DNA from: Paenibacillus sp. FSL R5-0490
GTDB lineage: Bacteria; Bacillota; Bacilli; Bacillales; Cytobacillaceae
NCBI RefSeq assembly: GCF_001956215.1
Contig: NZ_MRTQ01000002.1
Coordinates: 62,001-126,000, forward strand
Direction of reading: 5' to 3'
DNA length: 64,000 nt
Positions within the stretch are counted from its first letter, which is position 1, and the number at the start of each line of letters is the position of its first letter. The notes beneath the pieces were generated by a model that saw only the letters and a list, made by a program, of their open reading frames with translations, had not been told where the DNA came from and did not search any database. Both the position numbers and the translations under genes were made by a program. Shown in pieces: positions 24,718-31,785 of this stretch.

Positions 24718-25589
24718 TGGTTATTCCACCTCCTGATTAAACGGTACAATCCTCTTTCCAATAAAGCGCTCGCCATATCCCTTCTATATGTAGCAGTTGC
24801 TCTTCCATCTGTGATGGGCATGACCTCTTTCCAGGCAATTTTGGCGATATTCCGGATTAATTCATCATTAAGCTGTCCGAGGGGAAGCATAGATTCACAC
24901 TTGCGTGCCCGGATAATAGTTGGTGCCACAGACCCGAAGGCGATTTTACCTTCCTTGCATTTCAGGTCCTGGTCCATTGTGAGCGAAATAGCAACATTCA
25001 CAATGGAAATAGATTGTGCTTTCCGGGGGCCGAGCTTCTGGAAAATGCCTATTTCATTTGGTTTTTGCGGTTTTATGAGGATTTTTGTGATCATTTCATT
25101 TTCTTTTAAAACTGTCCTGCCGGGACCAAGGATAAACTCTTCGATTGGAAGGATTCGTTTATTTGACATAGAAGTGAGTTCAAGCCTTGCTCCAAGAACA
25201 TACAAAGCCGGCAGGGTATCACCTGCAGGGGAAGCAGTTCCAATATTGCCGCCGATTGTTCCCATATTCTGCATTTGAGTGGCGCCGACTTCACGCGCTG
25301 CGTCCACAAGTACATCCGCTTTTCTTTGCAGAAGCGGAGAATGAATAATATCTGTATGTGTGGTCAATGGGCCAATATGGATATAATCATCACTTTCCTC
25401 GATATACCGCAGTTCATTTAAGTTTTTTATATTGATCCAAACCTCCGGCCGCCATTTGCCTTCCTTCATCCGGACTGCAGCATCTGTACCGCCGGCTATC
25501 AATCTATGGATTCTGCCCTCCTTTGATAGCAGCAGCAGACATTCGGATAGAGAGGAAGGGGTAATCATGTCAATCTCTGAAACAAGCAT
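24714..25589 (-). CDS. pucC: Xanthine dehydrogenase, FAD-binding subunit (PucC-like)
   Basis: A 291-residue CO-dehydrogenase-flavoprotein-type subunit. FAD-binding motifs are IAGGTDAAVRMK (~33) and ATQMQNMGTIGGNIGTASPA (~98-117). It passes electrons from the Fe-S subunit to NAD or another acceptor. ATG at 25589 follows AGGAGG at 8-nt spacing; a longer frame places this RBS inside the gene. It overlaps the large-subunit gene by 4 bp and follows the MocA-like gene by 4 bp, so all are one transcript. Confidence 0.92.
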   Translation of the reverse strand: MLVSEIDMITPSSLSECLLLLSKEGRIHRLIAGGTDAAVRMKEGKWRPEVWINIKNLNELRYIEESDDYIHIGPLTTHTDIIHSPLLQRKADVLVDAAREVGATQMQNMGTIGGNIGTASPAGDTLPALYVLGARLELTSMSNKRILPIEEFILGPGRTVLKENEMITKILIKPQKPNEIGIFQKLGPRKAQSISIVNVAISLTMDQDLKCKEGKIAFGSVAPTIIRARKCESMLPLGQLNDELIRNIAKIAWKEVMPITDGRATATYRRDMASALLERGLYRLIRRWNNQ

Positions 25590-25593
25590 CGAC

Positions 25594-26190
25594 TTACCTC
25601 CTGGTATATTTTTTAAGAGCATTTTTATAATCTTCCTGATGATTCAGGTTAAGATGAATTTGCTCATTTTCAACTGGCACCTCAAGGAGAAATTTCTCAT
25701 GCTGCTGAATTACATGTCTCAAGCCCATTTTCTCTTCCTTTATCGATAAAAGCTCGTTCCTTAATCGGGAGGAAAAGAGGATGGGGTGTCCTCTTTTGCC
25801 TTGGTGGCTGGGGACTGCAATCAGGCAGCCGCTTTTTGTAAGATTCCCGGCGAGATTATCAACGATGTCAGAATGAAGCGGCTGGTCCACGGATGTAATC
25901 AGAATCGTTTCTGATAACGTGTCTGCAGCTTTCACCCCTGCAATGATGGACGAGCATTTACCATCTTGAAAATGTTCATTTATTATCATTTTTGCAGAAT
26001 GATTTTTTCCGAGTGGAAGGAATTTTTCAGCTTTACATCCCAATACGACTACAAGATCAGTGAACACCGATTTACTGAGGGTGTTTAGCTGATGCTCGAA
26101 TAATGTCGTTCCATTCCATGGCAGCAGTCCTTTTAGAGTACCCATTCTGCTGGACTGGCCCGCGGCAAGCAAAATGGCGGTATGTGTCAT
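25594..26190 (-). CDS. pucB: Molybdenum cofactor nucleotidyltransferase (MocA/PucB-like)
   Basis: A 198-residue MobA-like NTP transferase. The nucleotide-binding loop LLAAGQSSRMGTLKGLLP at residues 7-24 and the metal-binding SVDQP near 101 are visible, and GHPILF is the family's late motif. MocA converts molybdopterin-Mo to the cytosine dinucleotide form; PucB is the equivalent in the B. subtilis puc operon. It starts 3 bp after the Fe-S subunit stop and precedes the FAD subunit by 4 bp, so the order here is pucE-pucB-pucC-pucD. Confidence 0.88.
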   Translation of the reverse strand: MTHTAILLAAGQSSRMGTLKGLLPWNGTTLFEHQLNTLSKSVFTDLVVVLGCKAEKFLPLGKNHSAKMIINEHFQDGKCSSIIAGVKAADTLSETILITSVDQPLHSDIVDNLAGNLTKSGCLIAVPSHQGKRGHPILFSSRLRNELLSIKEEKMGLRHVIQQHEKFLLEVPVENEQIHLNLNHQEDYKNALKKYTRR

Positions 26191-26193
26191 GGA

Positions 26194-26682
26194 TTATCGG
26201 ATTGTTTCCGGCTCGGATATTTTTTGGCTGGCAGCTGTCTGAACGGCCTTAATTATTTTGGTATAGCCTGTACAGCGGCAGAGGTTGCCTCCTAATGCGG
26301 TTTTAATTTCCCCAACGGATGGAACATGGTCAATTCCATCCAGGAATGCTTTTGCAGATACGATGATTCCCGGAGTACAGTACCCGCATTGTGTTGCTCC
26401 TTCGGCAATAAATGATTCTTGAATCACATCCAGATTTGGCGATAATCCGACTCCTTCACAAGTAGTGATCACCTGGTTTTCCGCCTGGCCAGTGAGAATA
26501 AGACAGGAACAAACAACCTCATTATTGATTAAAACAGAGCATGATCCGCATTCTCCCTTTCCGCAGCATTCCTTGCTGGCAGTCAGACCCAGATCTTCCC
26601 TCAAAACATCAAGGAGCGGTTTCGCAGGCGGGCAAAGGACCGTACATTCCTTTCCATTAACAATAAATTGAATACTTTTCAA
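26194..26682 (-). CDS. pucE: Xanthine dehydrogenase, [2Fe-2S] subunit (PucE-like)
   Basis: A 162-residue subunit with a plant-ferredoxin-type cluster domain (C-x4-C-x2-C in ECCGKGECGSCSVL, then CSC) and the helical second cluster domain (QCGYCTPG and CRCTGY). It carries electrons from molybdenum to FAD. First gene of the minus-strand purine operon. TTG at 26682 is the start, preceded by GAGGAGG. A ~260-nt leader upstream contains the purine-riboswitch-like element. Confidence 0.93.
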   Translation of the reverse strand: MKSIQFIVNGKECTVLCPPAKPLLDVLREDLGLTASKECCGKGECGSCSVLINNEVVCSCLILTGQAENQVITTCEGVGLSPNLDVIQESFIAEGATQCGYCTPGIIVSAKAFLDGIDHVPSVGEIKTALGGNLCRCTGYTKIIKAVQTAASQKISEPETIR

Positions 26683-26826
26683 ATCTTCGCCTCCTCATAG
26701 ATTTTGAAACTATAATGACAATGAAAAGATAGTGTTAGCAGTTTGTAGGGATATAAGCCTGGCGAGCAAGCAGAGGTATTTAAATTATGATATTATGCAT
26801 CTTCTTCTAAATAGACTAATAAGCAC

Positions 26827-26895
26827 AAAAAAATTCCTGCACAAAAGGTTCCTGTATGAAGTACACAGAAAATATACCTTTCGTAGATAGGAATT
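26827..26895 (-). terminator. Riboswitch expression platform: intrinsic terminator overlapping the aptamer
   Basis: On the minus strand AATTCCT-ATC-TACGAAAGGT pairs with ACCTTTTGTG-C-AGGAATT (10 bp, a 3x1 internal loop, then 7 bp), with a small inner hairpin in the loop and a T-run after the stem. The 5' arm is made of the 3' strands of aptamer helices P3 and P1, so aptamer folding and termination exclude each other. Confidence 0.65.
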
Positions 26896-26943
26896 CCGGT
26901 TCCCAGTAGAAACCCTCAAACCGATTATTGAGGTTATACGAAA
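26879..26943 (-). ncRNA. Purine-riboswitch-like aptamer in the xanthine dehydrogenase operon leader
   Basis: Read on the minus strand, the element has P1 TTTCGTA/TACGAAA, P2 CCTCAA/TTGAGG with loop TAATCGGT, joining segment GTTTCTAC, P3 TGGGAA/TTCCTA with loop CCGGAA, and J3/1 TC. The two G of loop 2 can pair with the two C of loop 3, as in the known class. The residue before the P1 3' strand is C, corresponding to C74 that specifies guanine-type ligands (U in adenine switches). Differences from the xpt prototype are loss of one P2 closing pair and U in place of A73. Ligand identity (guanine, xanthine, hypoxanthine or other) is not known. Confidence 0.75.
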
Positions 26944-26991
26944 AATTCTATTTAATTTTTCATGGTGCTGAAGGGAGGTTTTATTGGGACA

Positions 26992-26997
26992 ATTATA
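26992..26997 (-). promoter_or_regulatory. Candidate -10 element of the xanthine dehydrogenase operon
   Basis: TATAAT on the minus strand, about 50 bp before the aptamer. No good -35 lies at the usual distance, which may mean an activator (PucR-like) is needed. Confidence 0.35.
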
Positions 26998-27074
26998 GAA
27001 ATAGAGGGGGAGTTGATTTGTAGTGTAATAGTTAAGTCAATATTTTGTCAAGTAAGAATTTTCTGAAAAAGATG

Positions 27075-27103
27075 TTGACTTATAAAATTGCCTTGTTTAA
27101 TAT
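27075..27103 (+). promoter_or_regulatory. Vegetative promoter of the MpsC-like gene
   Basis: TTGACT-17 bp-TAATAT, close to the sigma-A consensus, with the start codon 20 bp downstream of the -10. Confidence 0.7.
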
Positions 27104-27123
27104 AGTGATTACAGGAGGATTAC

Positions 27124-27474
27124 ATGACTGTACTAACCTCAAAATTATCTCAGACAATCAAAAAAGATCTCGCTTTTCTCTATAATCGAGTCAACCAGGA
27201 GATCTATGGAACAGGCGTAAAAAAACAGCGTATTGAAACTTTTGATGATAGAGTCATCATCTTTGCCCAGCATAAGCGTGTTCAGGCACTGCAGATGCTG
27301 AGCCGGAACTTCCATCATCTGACCATTTCGGTTGATTCAGCATTGATTGTTGAATTCAAATCGCATTTAAAAGGATTGATTGAAGATGCTCTTCATTTAA
27401 AAGTCAAAACGATTTTAAAAGATTATGATCCTGTTACTGAAGAAGCATGCACCATTATTTATTTTGAAGAATAG
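27124..27474 (+). CDS. DUF2294/MpsC-like small protein
   Basis: A 116-residue soluble protein with an alpha/beta pattern matching the DUF2294 (MpsC) family: an N-terminal helix, a G-x-G-x-K-K-Q-R segment, then D-x-R-V-I-I-F and a conserved histidine-rich middle (RNFHHLT). MpsC was named in Staphylococcus as part of a cation-translocating system, but stand-alone members are common and unassigned. It has its own consensus promoter and an AGGAGG RBS, and lies between the two purine operons. A link to molybdoenzymes or to purine use is only positional. Confidence 0.6.
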   Translation: MTVLTSKLSQTIKKDLAFLYNRVNQEIYGTGVKKQRIETFDDRVIIFAQHKRVQALQMLSRNFHHLTISVDSALIVEFKSHLKGLIEDALHLKVKTILKDYDPVTEEACTIIYFEE

Positions 27475-27576
27475 CAGTTTTACATTATGTTTGGGGGAGC
27501 TGTGCATGACGCAGTTTTCTTAAACCTGAATATAAGAGCGGTTCCTTTGTCTTTTGTTTAACGGAAGCTGAATGAG

Positions 27577-27636
27577 ACCGCAGTAATAGAACATCTGGTT
27601 TACTTTGATGTTATCTATTGCTGCGGTTTTTTTTAT
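27577..27636 (+). terminator. Very strong terminator/attenuator before the xanthine permease gene
   Basis: A ~19-bp stem, ACCGCAGTAATAGAACATC pairing with GATGT-TA-TCTATTGCTGCGGT (one 2-nt bulge, one T-G pair), is followed by eight T. It lies 103 nt after the MpsC-like stop and 91 nt before the permease. An upstream GCGGT (27538-27542) could pair with the ACCGC of its 5' arm, so it may be an attenuator rather than a plain terminator. Confidence 0.75.
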
Positions 27637-27726
27637 ACAAATATTTCTTTTGGGAGGTGATGCCGTTTTTTAAAATGCTGGAGTAGGCTATGGCATAACA
27701 AAGAATTAAACCTGGGGGGAAAATCT

Positions 27727-29055
27727 TTGGAAAAGCTAAATCCTTGGAAGGTAGGGACTTTGGGATTTCAGCATGTGCTAGCCATGTATGCAGGTGCTGT
27801 CATTGTACCGCTGATTGTGGGACCGGCAATTGGGCTTAATGCCCAGCAGCTTGCTTACTTAATATCGATTGATTTGTTTACCTGCGGGATTGCTACATTG
27901 CTTCAAGTTATAGGGGGGAAGCATTTTGGCATTAGGCTGCCTGTCATTCTGGGATGTACTTTTACAGCAGTCGGCCCGATGATTGCCATCGGGAATTTGC
28001 AGGGCATTACTGCCATTTACGGGGCTATTATTGCTTCAGGCATTATCGTCATGATCCTATCACAATTTATGAGTAAAATTATGAGGTTTTTCCCGCCGGT
28101 CGTTACCGGTTCAGTCGTCGCTATTATCGGGGTATCACTGATTCCTGTTGCCATGAATAATGCTGCAGGCGGGCTTGGTTCACCTGATTATGGAAGTGCG
28201 GAAAATCTATTCCTGGCTGCATTTACACTGGTGCTGATTATTTTAATGAACAGGTTTTTTAAAGGCTATATGAAAGCGATTTCTGTCCTGCTGTCATTGG
28301 TGGCCGGGACGATAACAGCTTATTTTATGGGGCTCGTCAGCTTTGCCGAAGTCAGCCAGGCTTCCTGGTTTCATGTTGTTCAGCCGTTTTATTTCGGATT
28401 TCCCACATTCAATGCCTCAGCCATCCTTACGATGACTTTAGTAGCGATTGTGAGCATGATTGAATCTACTGGGGTATTTCTCGCTCTCGGAGATGTCTGT
28501 GAGAGAAAGCTGGACTCTAAAGACATAAAAAAAGGGCTGCGTGCAGAAGGACTGGCTGTTGTTATAGGGGGCATTTTTAACGCGTTTCCTTATACGTCCT
28601 TTTCACAGAATGTGGGACTGGTAGCATTGACTAAAGTAAAAACGAGAAATGTTGTTATCGCAGCTGGTGTCATATTAATGACTTTAGGCCTTTTACCTAA
28701 AGTGGCTGCTCTGACTACGATTATTCCTATGGCTGTTCTTGGTGGAGCCATGATTCCAATGTTTGGGATGGTTATCTCATCAGGAATCAGAATGCTTTCT
28801 GCAGTGGATTTCAGCAAAAATGAAAACCTGCTGATTGTTGCCTGTTCAATAGGAATCGGACTTGGTTCGGCAGTTGTACCGCAGATTTTTGAGAGTTTGC
28901 CGACAAGTGCACGGCTTCTGGTTGAAAATGGAATTGTACTGGGAAGCATCACAGCAATTTTATTAAATTTGGTATTTAATTATAAAGAGTTAAATATAAG
29001 TGAAAGTGAAAGAATCGAACAGCTGAAAGGAGATCACTCAGCTGAAATGATTTAA
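27727..29055 (+). CDS. NCS2/NAT-family xanthine (or uric acid) permease
   Basis: A 442-residue transporter of the nucleobase-ascorbate family with ~14 membrane segments. Family motifs are QHVLAMYAG in TM1, ESTGVFLALGD in TM8, NAFPYTSFSQNVGL leading into the NAT signature QNVGLVALTKVKTR. The closest B. subtilis relatives by motif are PbuX (xanthine) and PucK/PucJ (urate). TTG at 27727 follows GGGGGG. It opens the plus-strand run of catabolic and BMC genes, which suggests that its substrate is also the first substrate of that pathway, most simply xanthine. Confidence 0.88.
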   Translation: MEKLNPWKVGTLGFQHVLAMYAGAVIVPLIVGPAIGLNAQQLAYLISIDLFTCGIATLLQVIGGKHFGIRLPVILGCTFTAVGPMIAIGNLQGITAIYGAIIASGIIVMILSQFMSKIMRFFPPVVTGSVVAIIGVSLIPVAMNNAAGGLGSPDYGSAENLFLAAFTLVLIILMNRFFKGYMKAISVLLSLVAGTITAYFMGLVSFAEVSQASWFHVVQPFYFGFPTFNASAILTMTLVAIVSMIESTGVFLALGDVCERKLDSKDIKKGLRAEGLAVVIGGIFNAFPYTSFSQNVGLVALTKVKTRNVVIAAGVILMTLGLLPKVAALTTIIPMAVLGGAMIPMFGMVISSGIRMLSAVDFSKNENLLIVACSIGIGLGSAVVPQIFESLPTSARLLVENGIVLGSITAILLNLVFNYKELNISESERIEQLKGDHSAEMI

Positions 29056-29073
29056 TAGCAGCAACTGTAACCA

Positions 29074-29096
29074 TCTGCCTCTTTTTTTGAGGCAGA
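29074..29096 (+). other. Intercistronic hairpin after the permease gene
   Basis: TCTGCCTC / GAGGCAGA with a T7 loop and no T-run after the stem. It is not a clear terminator; it may stabilise or process the transcript between permease and amidohydrolase. Confidence 0.45.
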
Positions 29097-29125
29097 AATC
29101 AAATTAATAGATAGGAGCAGGGTAA

Positions 29126-30586
29126 ATGGACTTAATTCTGAAAAATGCAAATATTCCGCAGGGAGATCGTCAGGTTTTAACGAATATTCTAGTAAACGAG
29201 GGAAAGATTGTCGGCTACACAAATGACATTTCGTTTCTCAATGCATCTAAGGTCATTGATATTCAAGGGAAATTAGTCGTTCCAGGCTGTATTGATCCGC
29301 ATACTCATTTTATGGATCCCGGTTTTACTCACAGAGAGACTTTTGCAACCGGCAGCCGTTCTGCAGCAGCCGGAGGCTTAACAACCATTATCGATATGCC
29401 GTGCTGCAGCAAGCCGTCTGTTCGGGATGGGGATAGCTTCAATAAAAAAATCGGACCAATCAGAGATCAGGCTTATATTGATTACTGCTTCTGGGGCGGC
29501 ATGACAGGTGAAGATGCACGTGAAGGCTGGATTGATAATATTTACCCTCAGATCGATCAGGGAGTTGTTGCGTTTAAAGTTTACATGACTCCTTCTGTGC
29601 CTACCTTCCCTAAAGTATCTGACGCAGAAATGCTGGAGATTTTCAAAAACGTGGCAAAAACCGGTCTTCCGATTGGTGTTCATGCCGAAAACTACGATAT
29701 CTGCACATTCAATTCGAAGAAACTTGAAAAAGAAGGCCGCCTTGACGGACCTGCATGGGCTGAAGCTCGTTCGAGCCTCGCTGAGAAAGTGGCCATTGAA
29801 CTGATTCTCAGCTTCGCGGAAGCTACAGACGCACGTGTACATGTAGTACATATGAGCACAAAGGAAGGCGTCGAGCTGGTTAAAGCTGCTAAGAAGCGTG
29901 GTGTCAAGGTTACAGCTGAAACCTGCCCTCACTACCTTGTTCTTAATGCTAAGGATTCAATGTCAGAGCGGGGCTCTTATGCAAAGATTGCTCCTCCACT
30001 GCGTGGAAAAGAGGATAACGAATCCCACTGGCAGGCTTTGGCTGATGGAACAATCGACTTTGTCGGAACTGACCATGCTCCATATGAAATTGCCACCGAA
30101 AAGGATTATCCTGGTGCAACGATCTGGAACACCTTCCCTGGCATTCCTGGGGTAGAAACGATGGTGCCAATCCTTGTCAGTGAAGGGTTAAATAAAGGCC
30201 GTCTATCCCTATCAAGATTTGTCGAAGTAACGAGCCGAAATGCCGCCATTCATTATGGCATTTATCCTAAGAAAGGCTCAATGGAAATTGGCAGTGATGC
30301 AGATTTCACGGTTATTGATCTTGAAAAAGAATATGTAATTGATGAGCAGAAAACAGAATCAATGGCTAAATACAACCCGCTGCATGGCATGAAACTAAAA
30401 GGTAAGCCAGTCCAGACCATTATCCGCGGAAACGTAGTCTTTGAAGAAGACAAAGGGATTGTCGGAGAAGCGGGATATGGTGAGTATGTTCCACGCCAAA
30501 GCATCCAGAGGCTTGAGAGAACATTTAAGTTTGAAAAATATGAAGCGGTAAATGTGAAAACTAAAGATCCTGTAGCACAGCAATAA
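29126..30586 (+). CDS. Cyclic amidohydrolase (allantoinase/dihydropyrimidinase-like); proposed xanthine amidohydrolase
   Basis: A 486-residue enzyme of the dihydroorotase/hydantoinase/allantoinase group with an intact binuclear metal site: H59-x-H61 (DPHTHF), Lys151 (FKVYM, carbamylated in relatives), H186 (GVHAEN), H242 (VVHMS) and D316 (GTDHAP). Such enzymes hydrolyse a cyclic amide bond. Automatic naming would give allantoinase, but no uricase, allantoate or ureidoglycolate gene is nearby. Beside a xanthine-type permease and a UbiD decarboxylase, ring opening of xanthine to 4-ureido-5-imidazolecarboxylate is a better fit; this is inference. ATG at 29126 follows AGGAGCAGG. Confidence 0.85.
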   Translation: MDLILKNANIPQGDRQVLTNILVNEGKIVGYTNDISFLNASKVIDIQGKLVVPGCIDPHTHFMDPGFTHRETFATGSRSAAAGGLTTIIDMPCCSKPSVRDGDSFNKKIGPIRDQAYIDYCFWGGMTGEDAREGWIDNIYPQIDQGVVAFKVYMTPSVPTFPKVSDAEMLEIFKNVAKTGLPIGVHAENYDICTFNSKKLEKEGRLDGPAWAEARSSLAEKVAIELILSFAEATDARVHVVHMSTKEGVELVKAAKKRGVKVTAETCPHYLVLNAKDSMSERGSYAKIAPPLRGKEDNESHWQALADGTIDFVGTDHAPYEIATEKDYPGATIWNTFPGIPGVETMVPILVSEGLNKGRLSLSRFVEVTSRNAAIHYGIYPKKGSMEIGSDADFTVIDLEKEYVIDEQKTESMAKYNPLHGMKLKGKPVQTIIRGNVVFEEDKGIVGEAGYGEYVPRQSIQRLERTFKFEKYEAVNVKTKDPVAQQ

Positions 30587-30614
30587 CTATTTATATCGAG
30601 GGAGGCAGAACGGA

Positions 30615-31205
30615 TTGGAACTTAGGGGAAAAAAACACTGTGTAGTCATTATTGATATGTTAAACGACTTTATAGGCGAAAAAGCAGCATTAAGGTGTGA
30701 AAATGGCGAAAAAATTGTTCCTAAAATTCAAGAGCTTATTGAATTCGCACATGATCACAATATCCAGGTTGTGCATGTTCAGGAGGCTCACAGAAAGAAT
30801 GACCGTGATTTCCGTGTAAGACCTGTCCATGCCATAAAGGGAACCTGGGGTTCTGAATTCATTCCAGAGCTTCAGCCGGATGAGAGCAAAGGAGACTATG
30901 TGGTCCAAAAGAGGCGGCATAGTGCATTCAGCTATACCGATTTTGATCTCTTCCTGAGAGAAGAAGAAATTGATACGGTCGTCCTTACTGGAGTCTGGAC
31001 CAATGTATGTGTACGCAGTACCGCCTCTGATGCCTTGTATCATGGCTATAATGTGATTTGCGTTTCAGATGCCACCGCTTCACAGGATGATGATATGCAC
31101 GTATCTGGTCTAAGAGACATTGACATTTTCGGAGATATATTATCAACAGAAGAATACAAAGAACTGGCTAAAAAGAAATTCTCCCAAGACGAATCCGTTG
31201 TCTAA
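30615..31205 (+). CDS. Isochorismatase-family cysteine amidohydrolase; proposed ureido (carbamoyl) hydrolase
   Basis: A 196-residue isochorismatase-fold hydrolase with the full catalytic triad Asp14 (VIIDMLNDF), Lys99 (VQKRRHSAF) and Cys132 (TNVCVRSTASDA). Relatives include N-carbamoylsarcosine amidase, ureidoacrylate hydrolase (RutB) and biuret hydrolase, all of which remove a carbamoyl or amide group. In this operon it follows the ring-opening enzyme, so hydrolysis of a ureido intermediate to amine, CO2 and ammonia is proposed. TTG at 30615 follows GGGAGG. It overlaps the UbiX frame by a few bases. Confidence 0.85.
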   Translation: MELRGKKHCVVIIDMLNDFIGEKAALRCENGEKIVPKIQELIEFAHDHNIQVVHVQEAHRKNDRDFRVRPVHAIKGTWGSEFIPELQPDESKGDYVVQKRRHSAFSYTDFDLFLREEEIDTVVLTGVWTNVCVRSTASDALYHGYNVICVSDATASQDDDMHVSGLRDIDIFGDILSTEEYKELAKKKFSQDESVV

Positions 31206-31785
31206 CTCTTCTCCAGTTCCAAGGAAAAAACGAATTTTAGTGGGCATAACCGGAGCAAGCGGATCATTGTATGCATATACACTGATCCGCGCTCTTCATC
31301 AATTAGAGATCGAAACGCATTTAATTGCTACGGAGATGGGAGAAAAAGTAATGCAATTTGAATGCGGGGTCAAGATGGACGAGCTGAAGGAATATGCCGC
31401 TATCCACAGCAACCGGAATCTTTTCGCTGCGGTTGCCAGCGGATCCTTTAAAACAGACGGAATGGTGATTGTGCCATGTTCGATGAATACATTGGGTGCG
31501 ATTGCGAACGGAGTCGGGGATACACTTCTAAGCAGGGCTGCCAGTGTTGTTTTGAAGGAGAATCGAAAGTTTATTATTGTTCCGAGAGAAGCTCCTTTTA
31601 ATTTGATTCACCTGCGCAATATGACTCTCCTTGCTGAGAGCGGGGCTTGCATAATGCCCGCATCTCCAGGTTTTTATCATAAGCCGACGGAAATTTGGGA
31701 GCTGGCCAACTTTATGGTGGCGAGGATATTGGACATGCTGGATATCGACCATGAGCTCTTGGAGAGATGGGGGGAAAAGGCATGA
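31198..31785 (+). CDS. UbiX-family flavin prenyltransferase
   Basis: A ~195-residue flavoprotein that prenylates FMN to make prFMN, the cofactor of UbiD decarboxylases. The FMN loop ILVGITGASGS lies near residue 20, followed by VIVPCSMNTLGAIANG and the C-terminal VPREAPFNLIHLRNM (arginine and prenyl-phosphate site). The start is uncertain: TTG at 31198 gives normal UbiX length and overlaps the previous stop by 8 bp, but the RBS is poor; an ATG at 31120 would overlap the upstream gene by 86 bp. It overlaps ubiD as ATGA. Confidence 0.88.
   Translation: MSNSSPVPRKKRILVGITGASGSLYAYTLIRALHQLEIETHLIATEMGEKVMQFECGVKMDELKEYAAIHSNRNLFAAVASGSFKTDGMVIVPCSMNTLGAIANGVGDTLLSRAASVVLKENRKFIIVPREAPFNLIHLRNMTLLAESGACIMPASPGFYHKPTEIWELANFMVARILDMLDIDHELLERWGEKA

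Larger units (their letters stand above)
26683..27123. promoter_or_regulatory. Divergent regulatory region of the purine island
   Basis: This 441-bp gene-free stretch separates the minus-strand xanthine dehydrogenase operon from the plus-strand MpsC-like gene. It holds, on the minus strand, a -10 candidate (TATAAT at 26992-26997), a purine-riboswitch-like aptamer (26879-26943) and a terminator (26827-26895), then ~140 nt of leader to the pucE start. On the plus strand it holds the consensus promoter at 27075-27103. Confidence 0.6.

Noticed and set aside
26879-26943. Plus-strand riboswitch for the MpsC-like gene
   Set aside because: The aptamer consensus and the T-run of the terminator read correctly only on the minus strand, and the plus-strand promoter lies downstream of this element.
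27475-27726. PyrR-binding attenuator or purine aptamer upstream of the permease
   Set aside because: Neither the PyrR loop consensus nor the TTTCTAC joining segment of the purine class is present on the plus strand here.
29126-30586. Allantoinase in a urate-allantoin pathway
   Set aside because: Family similarity allows it, but no uricase, HIU hydrolase, allantoate or ureidoglycolate genes are in the island, and UbiX/UbiD has no role in that route. Kept only as an alternative.
30615-31785. UbiX starting at ATG 31120
   Set aside because: It would overlap the amidase gene by 86 bp and add a non-homologous N-terminus with no RBS; a start near 31198 gives the normal family length.
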